Shown: piece after piece, positions 50,111 to 63,353 of the stretch
How positions within the stretch are numbered: position 1 is the stretch's first letter
Layout: every line of letters starts with the position of its first letter
NCBI GenBank assembly: GCA_023846275.1
Contig: CM043868.1
Span: 15,719,755 to 15,783,754 of the forward strand
Length of the DNA stretch: 64,000 nucleotides
Reading direction: 5' to 3'
DNA from: Vanilla planifolia
Taxonomy: Eukaryota > Streptophyta > Magnoliopsida > Asparagales > Orchidaceae
Program-made: the position numbers and the translations under genes
The notes under the pieces: generated by a model
Seen by the model: only the letters and a program-made list of their open reading frames with translations
Database searches by the model: none
Told to the model about the DNA's origin: nothing

Positions 50111-50139
50111 TTTTTCATCAAATCAAGCTTTGGCTCAAT

Positions 50140-52140
50140 CTTCATATCTAAGATAGGTTTTGGTCCATGTGAATCATCTATTAATACTTGTCTTGTATTT
50201 GTTCCCTCATTCTTGGAAAAACTCTACTCTATAGAGTTGAAGTTCAAGTAGTACTTAAATAAGCAAGGTGTTAATCTCTATATATTATCCATAGTCACCC
50301 ATCTACCCACTATAGGAAACTTATCTCTCCATCTAAATGAGAACTTTTAAGATTCATCATTAATAAAAAAATCACATCATTTAAAATGCAATCAATTTTG
50401 AAAAACTTTGAAATCATGCTTTTAAGTAGCTTCACATCTTTTAATTTATTTACATCAGAGTTAGTCTACAAAATTCTTTCCTAACTTTACCTCTAAAAAG
50501 AAATAGATATTTAATTTTATTAGCATTATTAATAAACATGTTAGAAAGAAATTAAAAGATTTAAGCATTATTATTAATTTTTCTTATAATTTGAAGGGTC
50601 CACAAACTATCACAAGTAATTCCTTATATTTAGTAAAGGATAGTTTTTCAAGATAAATCCAAACTAAAATATATTTACTTTCTTTAAACTATCCACTAAT
50701 TTTACTCTTATTCATTGAATTTGAGTATTTTAAACTAATGGATTCAATTTGTTGCTTAACATTATCATGTAATGTTTTGAATCATATGTAAATAAGAATG
50801 CAAAATCATAATAAACATTATATGTCAAGTTAATTAAGTTAATAAGATGATTTGGTTTCATGTAATAAATAATTAATTTTAAATTGAGATAGTTTAACAA
50901 TATTAAATATTATATTATTATAAGTAATTTTTATGCATAGTCAATGTAAATCCTAATTTCTAATACTTTTATCCACAAAAACTTTTAAAACATTTCTTGA
51001 ATTTTTGTCTACTATTTTAGTTTGACTATAAGTTTGTGAATGAAATACATAAGGGAATTTTTATTTCTAACAATTTTCATAGGGTTCTCAAAAAGTAGGA
51101 AATAAATTTGGCATTTTTATTAGGTACAATGATATTATGCAATCCTTGTAACCTAATTATTTCTATAAATAATAATTTAGTACTATAATAAACATCATTA
51201 GTTTTGTTACAAGAAATAAAGTGATTCATTTTTAAAAAAACTCATATACTAATATAAATATATTATTATGTTTTCAAAGGGTATTAGAGAATCTTGATAT
51301 AAATGTAATCTTCTTTGAGACTTATTTATTTTATTTTACTTTTAGTAGAGAATGCCCTTGAAAGATTAGATGACTTCAAGATAAGTATAGAATACATGTG
51401 GCTCTTAATTTGATCAAAAGCTTTATTAGTTATAGATGCTTACAAGACTTTATGAATCTTTAAATTATTTGATCTTATCTTATAGGGTATAATTACTAAG
51501 TCATTTTTACCTTGAAAATAAGTTACTAAAAACTTTTTAGTAGAAAGAAAAATAATGAGCTATAACTTCTTTTCAGCACTAGCTATTTTCTTCAATTCAA
51601 AAGATAGTTTGATGAGAAGAACTCTTTCAAAAGGCTTTATGGGAAAGTGCTTTATGTTTTAACCTTTAAATTTTAAAACATTTGCAATTTCTCCATCATA
51701 ATTAATTACTCTTAGATCTTATAACCAATGTATACCTAATAAAATATGGGTTATATCTACCTAGTTTTTTCTTTATACCTATCTATCTTTAATAGAACTA
51801 AGCATTCAATTTTAACTAGAAATAAGATATGATTAACTGAACTAACCTAGAAAGAACAGAGATGAAGATCAATTTCTATGTTTACTCTTATTAAAACATG
51901 TGTGGATATTACATTTATGACATTGTCACCATCAATAGCTAATCTCATTCATTTATCTTGATAAGTTATAAAAGTACTAAAGATGTTTTAGATCTATAAT
52001 ATATTATCTCACTCTAGGACATAGATAAGCTTCTAATGACACCTATTTTCCTCTTTTCGTCTTCATTATTAGGCTCTTTATTAATAAGATTTGTTTCATC
52101 CTTAATAATCTCTTTTGTTTCAATCTCACACCCATCTTTA
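50140..52140 (-). pseudogene. Antisense gypsy relic: protease joined to integrase, RT and RNase H missing
   Basis: Minus strand, from high to low coordinates: acidic pre-protease stretch near 52050-52170; protease tail near 51690-51830 reading DITHILLGIHW and NYDGEIANVLKF (matching HLLLGRPWQFDR and YDGR); integrase zinc-binding region near 51370-51560 reading LVTYFQGKNDLVIIPYKIR; integrase core near 50980-51260 reading FKMNHFISCNKTNDVYYSTK, LLFIEIIRLQGLHNIIVP, NKNAKFISYF and FHSQTYSQTKIVDKN; C-terminal tail near 50580-50740 reading ILKNYPLLN; and KPILDMKIEPKLDL near 50120-50160. The order protease then integrase, with too little DNA between for reverse transcriptase and RNase H, shows an internal deletion of about 2 kb. 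Confidence 0.8.
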
Positions 52141-52619
52141 TCTTGAAATATAGATAGACAACTCATGACATTAGTATGTTCATTATCTTCTTCATCTTAA
52201 TTATCTTCGTCATCTTAATTATTTTTATCATAATAATAGTTGTTTCTACTTCAATAATCTCCTCTATATCGTCATGTGCATGCCTATCTATATTAAAGGC
52301 TCCTTCACGATGTGCATGCCTCTCCACTGCCATGTGCAACAATTGCATTTGGTAATCTACATCAATGCACTTGCTTGACCCTTCGATATGTATGTCTTAA
52401 CTACTTATGAAGGATTCATGCAAAATCTAACCACCATCACTACTTCTCCCACACATAATGATGAACTAGTTTCCACATCATAAACCATAATACCTAATAC
52501 CAAAAATGATTCAATAACTATAGCAACTCCAAGCTAAATTGGCACATACAAAGCACATGCACAGCCCTATAGCAAACCACATCACCTAAACCAAACTAAC
52601 TCAAATGTTCATAAGGACC

Positions 52620-54690
52620 AACACATGCCTTGCATGTGCATCACTTGAAGCTCACCTGCCCAACCTGAGTGAACCTGTTATCAATGTTGTATCGACCCAA
52701 CACACGCAAAACTGGATTGAACTGAGCCATCCAAATCAAAATGGCCTAAAGTAAAACCAAACCCAAGATTTAGCTTATTTGACATGCAGTTTGCAAAAGC
52801 TTTGTAAAGGATTTTGGATCAAAATTTGAACAAATGTTGAACCAACAAGTACCTTCACCACAAGATTTTTACAAGATCATTAAGAGATAGTTTTCAAATA
52901 TTGGGTAAAAATATAAGAAATTTGGTAATCTATGAGTCTAGGAAACAAGTAAATTTAATTTTTTTGAAGAATAATTTTCTTTTATTCAACAGAATTATCT
53001 CAACATGAATAGTAGTATATTACATTAAATATTCATAAATTATGATTATGATATTCATTCAATTTTTCTTTATTTGTAAATCTAGCCATAACCTCAAGTG
53101 AGCTTATCTTAAAACTCATAACAACTAAAAGAATGATCTACTTTAATTACTTTAGCTTAGATATCATTAGTTTTGGTGCTTTAGTTAAAATTCTAAGAAT
53201 TATTTGGTAGTTATGCTTATACCATTTTACTATTATTCTCATTATATTTCTTAATAAACAAAATTACATTATTTATTTTTCTTTTTTTAAGGATTATTTA
53301 ATTATATTTACATTAATTTATTTACATTATCACTTTAGTTAAATAATGTATAAAAATGTTTTAGTATTTTAATTATATTTGTTATTTATCATAACTCCTA
53401 AACATAACTAAATGACAATTTTATAGAATACTAAAAATAAACTTAATGCATTTAATGTTACTAAAAATGAAAACCAAATATGTTAAAAGCTAAAATGACT
53501 AAGTATTTTAATCTCATGAATAAAAAGTTACCATTTATACTACCAATTATTAGATATCATGATGAGAGATTCTACGAATAATTATATACATTAAAGTAAG
53601 ATGATTCTATAATGATGAAATATTTGAATATAATTAAAGATTTAATAGAGATTAATAATCTTGATGAAGATTGGGCAATTATTTAAAAGATTTATTTCAA
53701 GACTTAAGCAAGAGATTAGATGGGTAGTTTAGTTGTGTTATCCTCAAATACAAAGATTATGACATAACTAGTAAAGATATTCAAACTTCAATACTTATAA
53801 ATTTCAAATGTAAGTCATAATATTTATCTATAAAAAAAATCTAATAAAATTATTAAGATAGATTTACCTTCTTCATTTAGAGCTCAAACCACTAAGAAGA
53901 CTATTAACAATAATATTTTAAAATGAAACTAAAGTTGCCATAAATCTAAAGAGATTTGGCATTTGAACTATCAATGCAAGTATATCTTGAACTTAAATGA
54001 AGAACAATAAGAGGAATTAAAGTACAAAAAAGTAAAAAATTATTTTCCTCATTGATAAGAAGGAAAAAATAAAAGACAAAAAGTTTATTTAAAAGAAATT
54101 AAACCTATTACTAATAAAGATAAAGAGATAAAGAAAAAAAATTTGACTTAAAAAAATAAAATTAACCAAAGAATTAAACCTCTAAAATATTAAAATATTT
54201 TTAGATATATCTATATATATTATTAATTCTTTATGTATATCTCAAAATATTTTTTATAAAAAAACCTTAATTTAATTAAGTAACATATTGGTTCTAATAA
54301 TTCTAAGTGTGCTAAATTAGTTTGAAAAATTAAGAATCTAAAAATATTTGATAGGAGTGATCAATTATTAATATATATTTATCTAAATAGTTATATCCAC
54401 AATACAAAAATTGAAATGTGAGGACATATGAATTATGTAGGAACATGGATGCTACTAAATATATTTTAGATTTGTTGTCATATTTGTTTCATAGAAATAT
54501 GTTTAAGATCAAATTTTTTTTATTTTATGAAAGACTAGTGCATAAAAAAATATTGATAAACTCTACTAGTATCATATTTAATAAATAATTTTTGAATATT
54601 TATTTATCTAAATATCTTGATTCTAAATTTTTATTTAATATTATTCGTACAAGTTACTTTATTACTCCCAAATTGTAGATATATTATAAA
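52620..54690 (+). repeat. Copy 2 of the unidentified 1.9-kb repeat family
   Basis: Partner of 34830-36729 (landmarks given there). Immediately downstream, 54740-54810 contains a weak EYSLKSILL then SLDGVN translation that resembles the last residues of some gypsy pol proteins, and a TGTAAGATGGGCTATATCA start like the LTR at 47546. This suggests the family is the 3' interior of an LTR element, but the interior shows no domain that I can name. Confidence 0.55.
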
Positions 54691-54889
54691 GACCATCCAT
54701 TACATGATTTTTTTTATGTTTAAGAACTTATAAATATTGATATTAAGCTTGATGAATATTCACTTAAAAGTATACTTTTGTGAAGTAATATATCACTTGA
54801 TGGGGTGAATTAATGTAAGATGGGCTATATCAATTGATATTGAGTTGATCTAATAAGTCATATAAGACTTTTCTTATTTAATTTATATT

Positions 54890-55490
54890 ATTATTTGATT
54901 AATATTTGATATTTATTTTGCTTTATAATATCAAGGTTTCTATATGACATAGAAGATTTATTGAACATTATGTTAAATTTAAATTTAAAAATTATTACTT
55001 TTTTTAATTGGTTAAGTAAAATATAATTATTTTATTAATGAAAACAAAGTTAACATCTTAAAGAAATATTGAAAGAGACTAGAAAGGGCGTGACATTTAT
55101 GCTTTTTAAGATTGTAGGAGAAGAAAAAGTATATTAAATTTAAAATTAAAAATATTAATTTTTTAATTTATTAAATAAAATATAATTATTTTTATTAATT
55201 AAAGTTAAGATAATATCTTAAAGAAATATTTAAAAGGACTAGAGAGGGCATGACACCTGTGTTTTTTAAGTCTTTAGGAGAATAAAAAGTTTAATGGTTT
55301 AATTAATATTTGATATCTATTTTTTTTTATAATATCAAGGTTTTCATATAACATAGAAGATTTTTATTGAATATTATCTTAAATTTAAAATTAAAAATAT
55401 TATTTTTTTTAAAATTTGTTAAATAAAATATAATTATTTTTATTAATTCAAGTTAAGATAATATCTAAAAAAAGCTTTTAAAGAGATTGT
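54890..55490 (+). repeat. Nested tandem repeat array (404-bp and about 160-bp periods)
   Basis: AATATTTGAT followed by TAATATCAAGGTTT and ACATAGAAGATTT occurs at 54901 and again at 55305, a 404-bp period. Within it, a shorter unit (TTAAATTTAAAATTAAAAAT, TAAATAAAATATAATTATTTT, GGACTAGAGAGGGC-TGACA) occurs at about 54973, 55133 and, truncated, 55380. The unit overlaps LTR-like sequence starting at about 54812. Confidence 0.7.
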
Positions 55491-56539
55491 TCTATATATT
55501 TATATTTATTAGTCCTTTTAAATGAATATATACTAACGTATAATTATTTCTTATTTCTCCAATAAACTTTGAAGTAGCACAAAAACAAAACAAGGTGCAG
55601 TAAAGCATTTGATTTGCTAAAGGAAAAAACTTTGTTTGATCAACAATGATTCAGTTTCTCAATATTTAGTTTCTTTCATTTTGAAATGTTTTGATTCATG
55701 TTTCTCCATCTTAATATTAAGAGTGATTTTAGGATTTATCTTTCATCTATATTAATCATTCTACAATTGTCAGTTAAATAAAAAAGAAGACAAAGACTTT
55801 ACTTTCTCCAACCAATCAAAATGATGAAGCCCTCACAGTGCCAATAACGCATAGAAAGTTTACACAAGCATTATGAGTTAATTATCAACAAACACTCGAA
55901 GAAATCAAGCATTTCTAAAATAATAATCATTAAAATTGAAAAAATATTTAAATTCCTTTTTGAGACTAACACCAATAGATTCTTACAAAATAGAAAAAAT
56001 ATAATCCATAATATCTTTATCACTATAAATTAAAATAGATTAAGTTATACAACTTAGGAGTAGAACAATCACAAAATGTAATGTGATAACTTTTAATTTA
56101 TAAAGCATAACTCTAGTAATTAGCTATAATAAACCCCACTCTAGCACAATTGAAGCTCTATTTTCAACAAAGATTTTACAATTACTTGAATTCAAGAAAT
56201 CTAAAAAGATAAGATTTCTTTTTCCTTTATATTAATTTTTTTTTCTTTTGAAACTTTAAGAATTCAATCATTAGCTATGATTTTAATTGAAACCATTTCA
56301 AAGATTTTCAAATCACTCTCTGAAGACATTTTCACAGTTGAATGGTCTATTTTTGAAGAAGTAAAACATAGTTTTATTATCTTTTTGTGGTGGAAACTTA
56401 AACATGAAAATTGTTGAATGATGTTTTAGAGACACTTCCGCTGAAAATGAGATTAACACTTCTCTCTTGAGGTAAAACCATTAGTATAGGTTTCTCTTAA
56501 ACAGAAACTAAGTAAAACTCATTGATGTATTTATCACCA
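55491..56539. other. Intergenic AT-rich DNA downstream of the alcohol oxidase
   Basis: No recognisable gene, repeat pair or element. It should include the 3' flank of the minus-strand oxidase gene. Confidence 0.5.
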
Positions 56540-56545
56540 TTTATT
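56540..56545 (-). terminator. Poly(A) signal of the alcohol oxidase gene
   Basis: AATAAA on the minus strand begins 27 nt after the TAA stop (56572-56574). The position is plausible though close for a plant 3' untranslated region; later sites are possible. Confidence 0.5.
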
Positions 56546-56571
56546 GAGCATGAAGGTCTGCTCCTGGGGGT

Positions 56572-59500
56572 TTAGTTCTTCAAGTAGTCCACGATTCTTT
56601 GGGAGATGCAGTATGCAACAGATTGGATGGTGATCATTGGATTCACACCCACGGCGGTAGGCAGAACGCTCCCATCACAAACGAAGAGTCCTTCGGCCTC
56701 CCAACTCTCCCCTCTCTCGTCAACCACACCCTCTTCTGCATTGCGTCCCATTCTGCAGCTCCCCATCTGATGAGCCGAGCAGTGTAATGTCCAAGTCTCC
56801 TCGCTTGACCTCACCCCTCCGACATCGCAAACATCGTCCAAGAACTCTTCAAGTTTCCGGCCTTCGACACCACGACAGCTCAGCCTCTGCCCGTCGCTAC
56901 GATGGGTCCCAACTTCCGTCGCCCCTGCCGCAACCAGAATCCTCAATGCCTGCCTCAAGGCTTCCCTGATGTCCTCCTTGTCCCTCGGATCGAACTGATA
57001 TGTGATCCTTCCTTCCCCCTCAAGAGTGCCCGAACCTCGGTCTCGGACCAGAGCGAAGAGATGCACTGTGCGGCTGTACTTGGTCATTCTCTCCTTCATG
57101 CCTTGCCCAGAGACCCAAGGGAAGAGCGTCGCAAAGGAAGATGGTCCTAATGCCGGGGTTTCGATGATCGCCCTTTGACTAGATTTGCACAAGGATGTAA
57201 TGATACCGCCTTCAAATTTCGTTCCTTTGAGATCCGAAACTGATTCTGGAAAGTAGCCCCAAACCATGCTGGACGGATGAAGATGGAGGTTCTTTCCTAT
57301 GTTTCGATTCTCAAGTCCACTCGAAATCATCAGAGGAGGGGTGAGGAGAGATCCGCAAGCTGAAACCACTACCTTTGCTTGGATTCGAATTCTACCCATG
57401 ATGTCCTTGCCCAGCATCTTAGCAATCAATCCAACGCATTTTTTATTCTTCTTCTCACCTGACAGATTATTTTCAAACACAAATTTCTCGGCTTTGCAAC
57501 CTGTTAAGATCACAGCGCCACTGTTGACAGCATCAACCAGCCATGTAGTGTCAGTCCCACGCTTATCTCCAGTTCTGCATCCAAAGCAACAGCTGCCACA
57601 GTAGTGGTTCTCTGGTGCATTTCTGGGCACAGGCTTCGCCTCAAGGCCAAGCTTTTGACACCCTTTGCGAAGAACTTTGTTCTGAAATCCTTCTTCTGCA
57701 CAATTCTCCGTGACTCCGATTCTTTGACAAACTTTATCCATTGCAGATTGGTACTCCAAGCTCCCGAAGACATGCAGCTTGTGTTCATCTGACCATTCAT
57801 CAAGGACATGTTGCGGTGTTCTGATGCTGGCCGACCAATTCACAGCCGAGCCACCTCCAACCGTCGAACCGGCTAATATCATCATGCTTGCATCGAGAGT
57901 GGAAAGAATCCCCCCAGATTCATACAATTGATCATATGACGGGGCTTCGAGGCTCGTGTAATCTTCTGAAGTGAAATAGTTGCCTTTCTCAATGACCAAC
58001 ACTTTGTAGCCTGAGTTAGCTAGAACAGATGCAGCAACTGCACCTCCACAGCCGGATCCAACAATGACTGCATCACAGTCTATGGTGTATAAGTTTTGGT
58101 GTGGATCAGTCCTCACTTTTAGACCCTTTTCAGTGAGGGTGGAAAGAAGCGATGAGTCGTCATGTTTTGCTGTTTCCACAATCCCCTTATCCAAAGGCCT
58201 GCTTTTCTTGGAGATTTTTGGTTCTTTATCAATAGGGAGGCTGTAACCAATTGCTTTCCATGATGGATTTTCTGACTTCTCATTAGTCTGAAGACAACCA
58301 AAATGCAAATGTTAAATTGAAAGACAAAAGCCTTTTCTTTACACAAAAATATCCAAATGTGTAGCTTTTAGAATTGGCAAATCCACAATTTTGATAAGAA
58401 GAAAGAGATTGAAGTAGATGGTTTTGTTTAGCTATTAAGTCATTAATGAACAAAGTGTCGTGACCTCAAAGAACACACATAAAGAAACCCACTTTATGGA
58501 TTTAAGAGTTGTTACAGAACTGCACTCCAAAAAGCTCTTCATCTCTTCACCCAGGACAAAAAACAAATCAAGTTTACCCAATTCCAGGGAGATTGGGGTG
58601 GCGTCACAAAGCGGGCGGTGTCACATCAGATTACAGTCATGTCGGTGTTATGAAATAAAATATATAATTCTTCCCCTCTAAAGTTAGTCAATCAGTAAAA
58701 TGAATGAATGGCTCACGATGGTGGACGTATACAAGAGGTTCATACGCTATATAAAAATTGTTTAAGGCATCTCAGAATACAAACAAGTCTTTATAAATTT
58801 TTTCTTAAACCACAACAACTCCAGCGAACAATCCCTCGATTAATTGAAATCAGAGAAGGTTTACATCTCAATCAAAGCATAAAATATGCTAATAATTGTT
58901 CACAATATTAAGTCATTTATGGGTCAGATGGAGGTCACAACGGCATCATTCATACCTTTTAATGTACCACAAGGCAAAATTTGCCCATATATAGTAAAAA
59001 AATAGAAAAGATCAGCATAAATGCAAGGATGTAATACAACGCAGCTGTAAACAATAAAAAAGGATACTGGTGCACTGATTGATATTAACAAGAGAATCAA
59101 TGGATGCAATAACTCTTTATTGACCATGTCTATGATTGAATGGAACTAGAGTCAATTTGTTTTGAAAATTATAATCAAAATGCAATAAAATTAGCAGACC
59201 TTTGATGAATTACTATTGAAAGTTGGAACGAATAACTAGAAAGAAAATAAATACAAAGGGAACTATCTTTCGAATTTTTCAGTAATTTTTTTTTTATATT
59301 TGTGAACTACGTGATGGCTCCATGTGAGGCCCGTCTCGTACACCCAAAATGATGACTTGACTAGACCTCCCGCCAAACACGACTAGTTCGCCATTTTGGC
59401 AATGTTTGATTGTGCCTTTGCATTGATTAATATAAGCCATTTGCATTTTAGATTGTTCTTCATAGAAGGAACAGAAATAGACATCACATTGACTTGGAAA

Positions 59501-60618
59501 TTTCCATAAACAAATTCTCGATCAAAAAGCACTAAGATCAATCAAAGGAACCCTTTCAATAATGTAGTTTTTGTAGGTATTTAAAGAGATTTTCCATGTG
59601 CATGAAGAAATTATGGAAAAGGTGTGGAGGCCTTATCCTTGGTCTTCTATACTATCATCCATTCATATATGATTTGATTCTTACACCAACAATTGTATAC
59701 CTCTAAAAATTAATTTCAGGAGAGTAAAAGCTGAAGAAGAAAATACCATAGAGTAGAATATGAAGCAGCAAAATATCTTCACCATCAGAAAGGTTATCCT
59801 TAAAGGAAAACGAAGTCTTGCTCTGCTCCATTTCAGGAGGACCTCTTCCCGCTTTTCTACAGACATGTCTGAAAACTTGTTGATGAAAGGAAATCGTTCA
59901 GAAAAGCTTGAAGAACCGCAGAGTAGAAGTGTGCCAAGCCTGAATCCCAGCATCCATAGAACTATTTTAACTAAAAGATTGCCCTCTTTCTGACCCCTCC
60001 TCTCCATCAAATCAGCTACCTGTTAACCCAGATCCGATATCATGTGAGATAAGGAGATGAAAGAGTCCACAAGTAAGCTCATTAAATTATACAAATTTGA
60101 GCTAACAAATGTTGAATTCTAATCTGACAATTGGGATTGAAGATATACGAGATTTCATTGCCTGTCGCAATTTTTGACAAATTTAAGCAAGCAAAAATAA
60201 TTTCTTGCCACAAAAAGGAAAATTTTCTGGTTGCCATAAACGAAGGAAAGAAAGAAGATTTCAAATTCTCTATTCCCTCAAAATAATTATTTTTACGTCA
60301 ACTAAATTTTTAAGGGAAACAGAGAAGAAAACAAGGAAAAGAGACTAAGAAGAAAAGTAAAATCACCTCGTCAGGGACAGGGGATTGGCAAGCAGAGGCA
60401 GCATAGAATGCAATGAGATGCTTGTTTGGTGTGTCCTCCTTGCCATCGCTGGAGCAAATTTCCTCCGCCGAAAGAGCGGGAATGAAGGCTTCGCACATGG
60501 CGGACAGAGCCTCCATTTGAGACCGGGAGAAGCCATGGCTGTAGGTTTCTTTCTTCATCCCTCCTCTTAGGAGAGGATGGCCCCGCCTACTGCTCTTCTC
60601 TGCTTCCATGTGGTCCAT
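56572..60618 (-). CDS. FAO: Long-chain-alcohol oxidase (FAO family, GMC flavoprotein), 3 exons
   Basis: Oxidises long-chain fatty alcohols to aldehydes with O2, releasing H2O2 (EC 1.1.3.20); plant members are membrane-bound. Exons on the minus strand: 60618-60367, 60019-59747, 58287-56572, all junctions GT-AG and phase 0, giving 746 residues, the normal family length. Residues 1-84 contain the FAO N-terminal domain ([15 protein letters not shown]). Exon 2 holds [10 protein letters not shown] near 109-119 and a hydrophobic segment at about 159-175, a likely membrane anchor. Exon 3 carries the FAD dinucleotide fold G252-S-G254-C-G256-G257 and Glu275, the GMC signature [11 protein letters not shown] near 315-325, a Cys-rich [10 protein letters not shown] stretch, the active-site region HQMGSCRMG with His681, and Asn724 in VNPM. 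The frame is intact. Exon 3 is visibly more GC-rich than its surroundings. The exact subtype (FAO1, 2, 3 or 4) is not resolved. Confidence 0.95.
58288..59746 (-). other. Intron 2 of the alcohol oxidase gene (1.46 kb)
   Basis: Donor GTATTT after the Met codon of exon 2, acceptor CTTCAG before ACTAATGAG. AT-rich, with no element recognised. Intron 1 (60020-60366, 347 nt, donor GTGATT, acceptor AACAG) is likewise plain. Confidence 0.9.
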
Positions 60619-60692
60619 ATGGGCTTGTCGGCTTCTGTTAGCCTCTAGATAAATGACAGTGAGGCGCTTTGAAACTTGGAAGGCATCCTTTC

Positions 60693-60700
60693 ATTTTATA
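60693..60700 (-). promoter_or_regulatory. FAO: TATA box of the alcohol oxidase gene
   Basis: TATAAAAT on the minus strand, about 75-82 nt upstream of the ATG at 60618. With usual plant spacing, transcription would start near 60660-60670 and the leader would be about 45-55 nt. Confidence 0.6.
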
Positions 60701-63283
60701 GAGAAAAACAATACGGCTTTTGTAGGATTTTTTTTTAATCAATATATTCATTGTTTTAATTTTCAAATTTGTATCCATTTTTTTTGTTTTAGACTTTGGT
60801 TAGGTCAAAGTTCAATGCATATCTATGTATAAAAGCTATTATGATATTAATATCTAAAAGTCATACACAAATCGTAAGAATTAGGTTTACTTACCCATTT
60901 TTTAAATCAATGAATTGACCATAATTTTCACATATTCAACTTACAAACTTCATATTCAATGTATCAAAACCTAGATGGTTGCTAAGTTCACATATTTTCT
61001 TTTGAATGATTAATCCAAACACATCACAAACCATTTCATAATAACTAGTAATGAAAAATAAAAAAAATATTATTTGAGAATGAATATAAAGAGCATAAAA
61101 TGTACGAAAAGTATGATTTTTCTTAACAATCAAGAATAAAAGCATGCTGCTCCTATCAACTTAGGTGAGTTGGAGCATAGTGATTTTAAGGATCATCAAG
61201 AAAATATCACTTATGATTATGTGGTTAAATGTACTTATATATGTCAACATATAATATTCTATATTGTTATGCAATCTTATATCTAGCATTAATGTTGATC
61301 ATGGAAGATTAGTTAAACTATAAGACAATACAATAAGTTATGCATTACTAATTTTCATGTCATCTTGAATTTGCTATTCTATATTCTCCATAATCCAAAT
61401 CATGGTATTATCAAACTATGAGCATTCATAAGAGTGCAAGAACATGATAATCCACTTGTGCATCAATACATGAAGTACATAATAAAAAGTGACAAAAATT
61501 GTAGAACATGAACTAAGAAGGTTATAATTGATCAATATTAGCAAATTTAGAGAATACATGATGATCTTAACTAATAGTTCTTATATTATCAATTTATTAA
61601 CTTATCTTTAATTCTTTATTTTGAATATCATGGTCACATTGAGAAGAGATTGACAGGAATGTCACAATAAGAAGTATGATATATCACCTTCTCTATTTAT
61701 TATTTTATCTTTATTAGATCATCTACATGGTGTAAACCAAACTGCTCACCCTTATGAGGTATACTTTTATATTTTTTTCCATGTTTTTCATTTTATAAAT
61801 ATGTAATAGATTATTTTAATTAATCATAGATTTTATCCTTAATTTTTGTTCACTCTTAGTTATAAGTTAACAAATCCAAAACATAAGAATTATCATAATG
61901 TAAACAACTCAAAAAAATGTGCTGAAATGACAATAATTAGATTCAAAATTTAAGCATATCATTGTGAAAGAATCGACTTAAAAAATTCATAGGTATATAG
62001 TTTGTAATTTTTTAATGTTCTTTGAATTTCTTAAAAATTTTTAAAGTTGAAAAAAAATTGAATTAATATTAAATAATATTTTATTTATAAAAAGGATTGT
62101 CGCCTTAATATTTCTCTCCTTGCACTTGATTTGGTCTTAAATCATGTGCAAAGGAATCCAATAAGAGAGGAGGGATTGGAGAGAGGAAGAAAGAGATGTT
62201 TTGAGGAGATTTAGCTAGAAATTCTAAAAGACCAAAAACTAAGTTGAGGAAAAGAAAGAATTGTAGGAAAAAGAGGATTTCAATCTCATTCTTACCAAAA
62301 TAATGTACTAAAGGTATGATTCCAATTAATTTTCATTTATTATGTCAAGTATTTGTTGTTTGAGGAGCTATGGAGAATGATTTTGTGGATGTGCTAAAAG
62401 TTTTGGTTAGAAGGCCCATCCATTATTTTTGGCCATGCTGATCAGACAAGACGATTGGATCGATTGTCTTGCATGATATGCATAACCAGGACTAGCGAAT
62501 AAGGGGTCATTAGTCTTGTAAGATGAGAGTAGTAGTTGAGTCCATAAAAGTCCTAAGAGATCATACAATATGATGAGTTGATTAGACAAGTATGATTAAA
62601 TTCAAAAAATACACATTAATAATCATCCATCCAATCCCTTGTCAATCAGTGATTGCTTAAGAGCATGTAATATGATACCTCAATTAAACAAGTATGATCA
62701 AGTTTAGAAAATGTATAACAATAATAGTCCATTTAATTCTTTTTCCAACCAATAATCATTAGTACTCATACTATACAATGTGATAATCATACTAGTATGA
62801 TTAAATAGAGAATAAGCATAATAATGATCACCCATCTAATACTTATGTCCAACCAATGCCGATTGGTGATTTTACACTATAATATGAGAGATCATTTTGT
62901 ATAATCTGAAGTCTCAAATATAGGATTTTAGTTGTTTTCATAGGTCTTTGGGATTATTTAGAGTAGCTTTCATAAGTGCTTTTGTTAGAGAAAATAATTT
63001 TCTAAAATAAGGATGGAAAGTAGGAAACAAGTTTATAAAGTTCTTTAAAGTTAAAAATAGAATTTGAACTATTATTAATGAATTATAAAATAAAGTGTAA
63101 GAAATAAAAATATGAGATAAAAAAAACTCTTAGAGCCATCAAATAGATAAACTAAATAACTATGATATAAGTATCTTGATTTATTAAATTCATTAAATTA
63201 CTATTATGAAATACAATATGATTTAAATATTTAAATAACATGACATTATTTGTATACATTTTAATTGTGTGATGGTACTTTAC

Positions 63284-63288
<5 letters not shown>
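60701..63288. other. AT-rich upstream flank of the oxidase gene
   Basis: No open frame with coding character. 62400-62960 carries several ATCATACAATATGAT-like and TACAATGTGATAATCATACTAG-like runs and alternates the words CCAATC and CAAGTATGATTAAA; this resembles the 38.9-39.6 kb region and may be a fragment of the same repeat family. The remainder shows nothing recognisable. Confidence 0.45.

Positions 63289-63350
<62 letters not shown>
63289..63350. repeat. (AT)31 microsatellite
   Basis: A pure run of 31 AT dinucleotides. The DNA after it to the window end (63351-64000) is AT-rich with no recognisable feature. Confidence 0.95.

Positions 63351-63353
<3 letters not shown>

Noticed and set aside
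56599-57809. Several 60-100-codon frames on both strands within the oxidase exon 3
   Set aside because: They overlap the conserved GMC oxidase frame in other frames or on the other strand and are shadows of a GC-richer coding exon.
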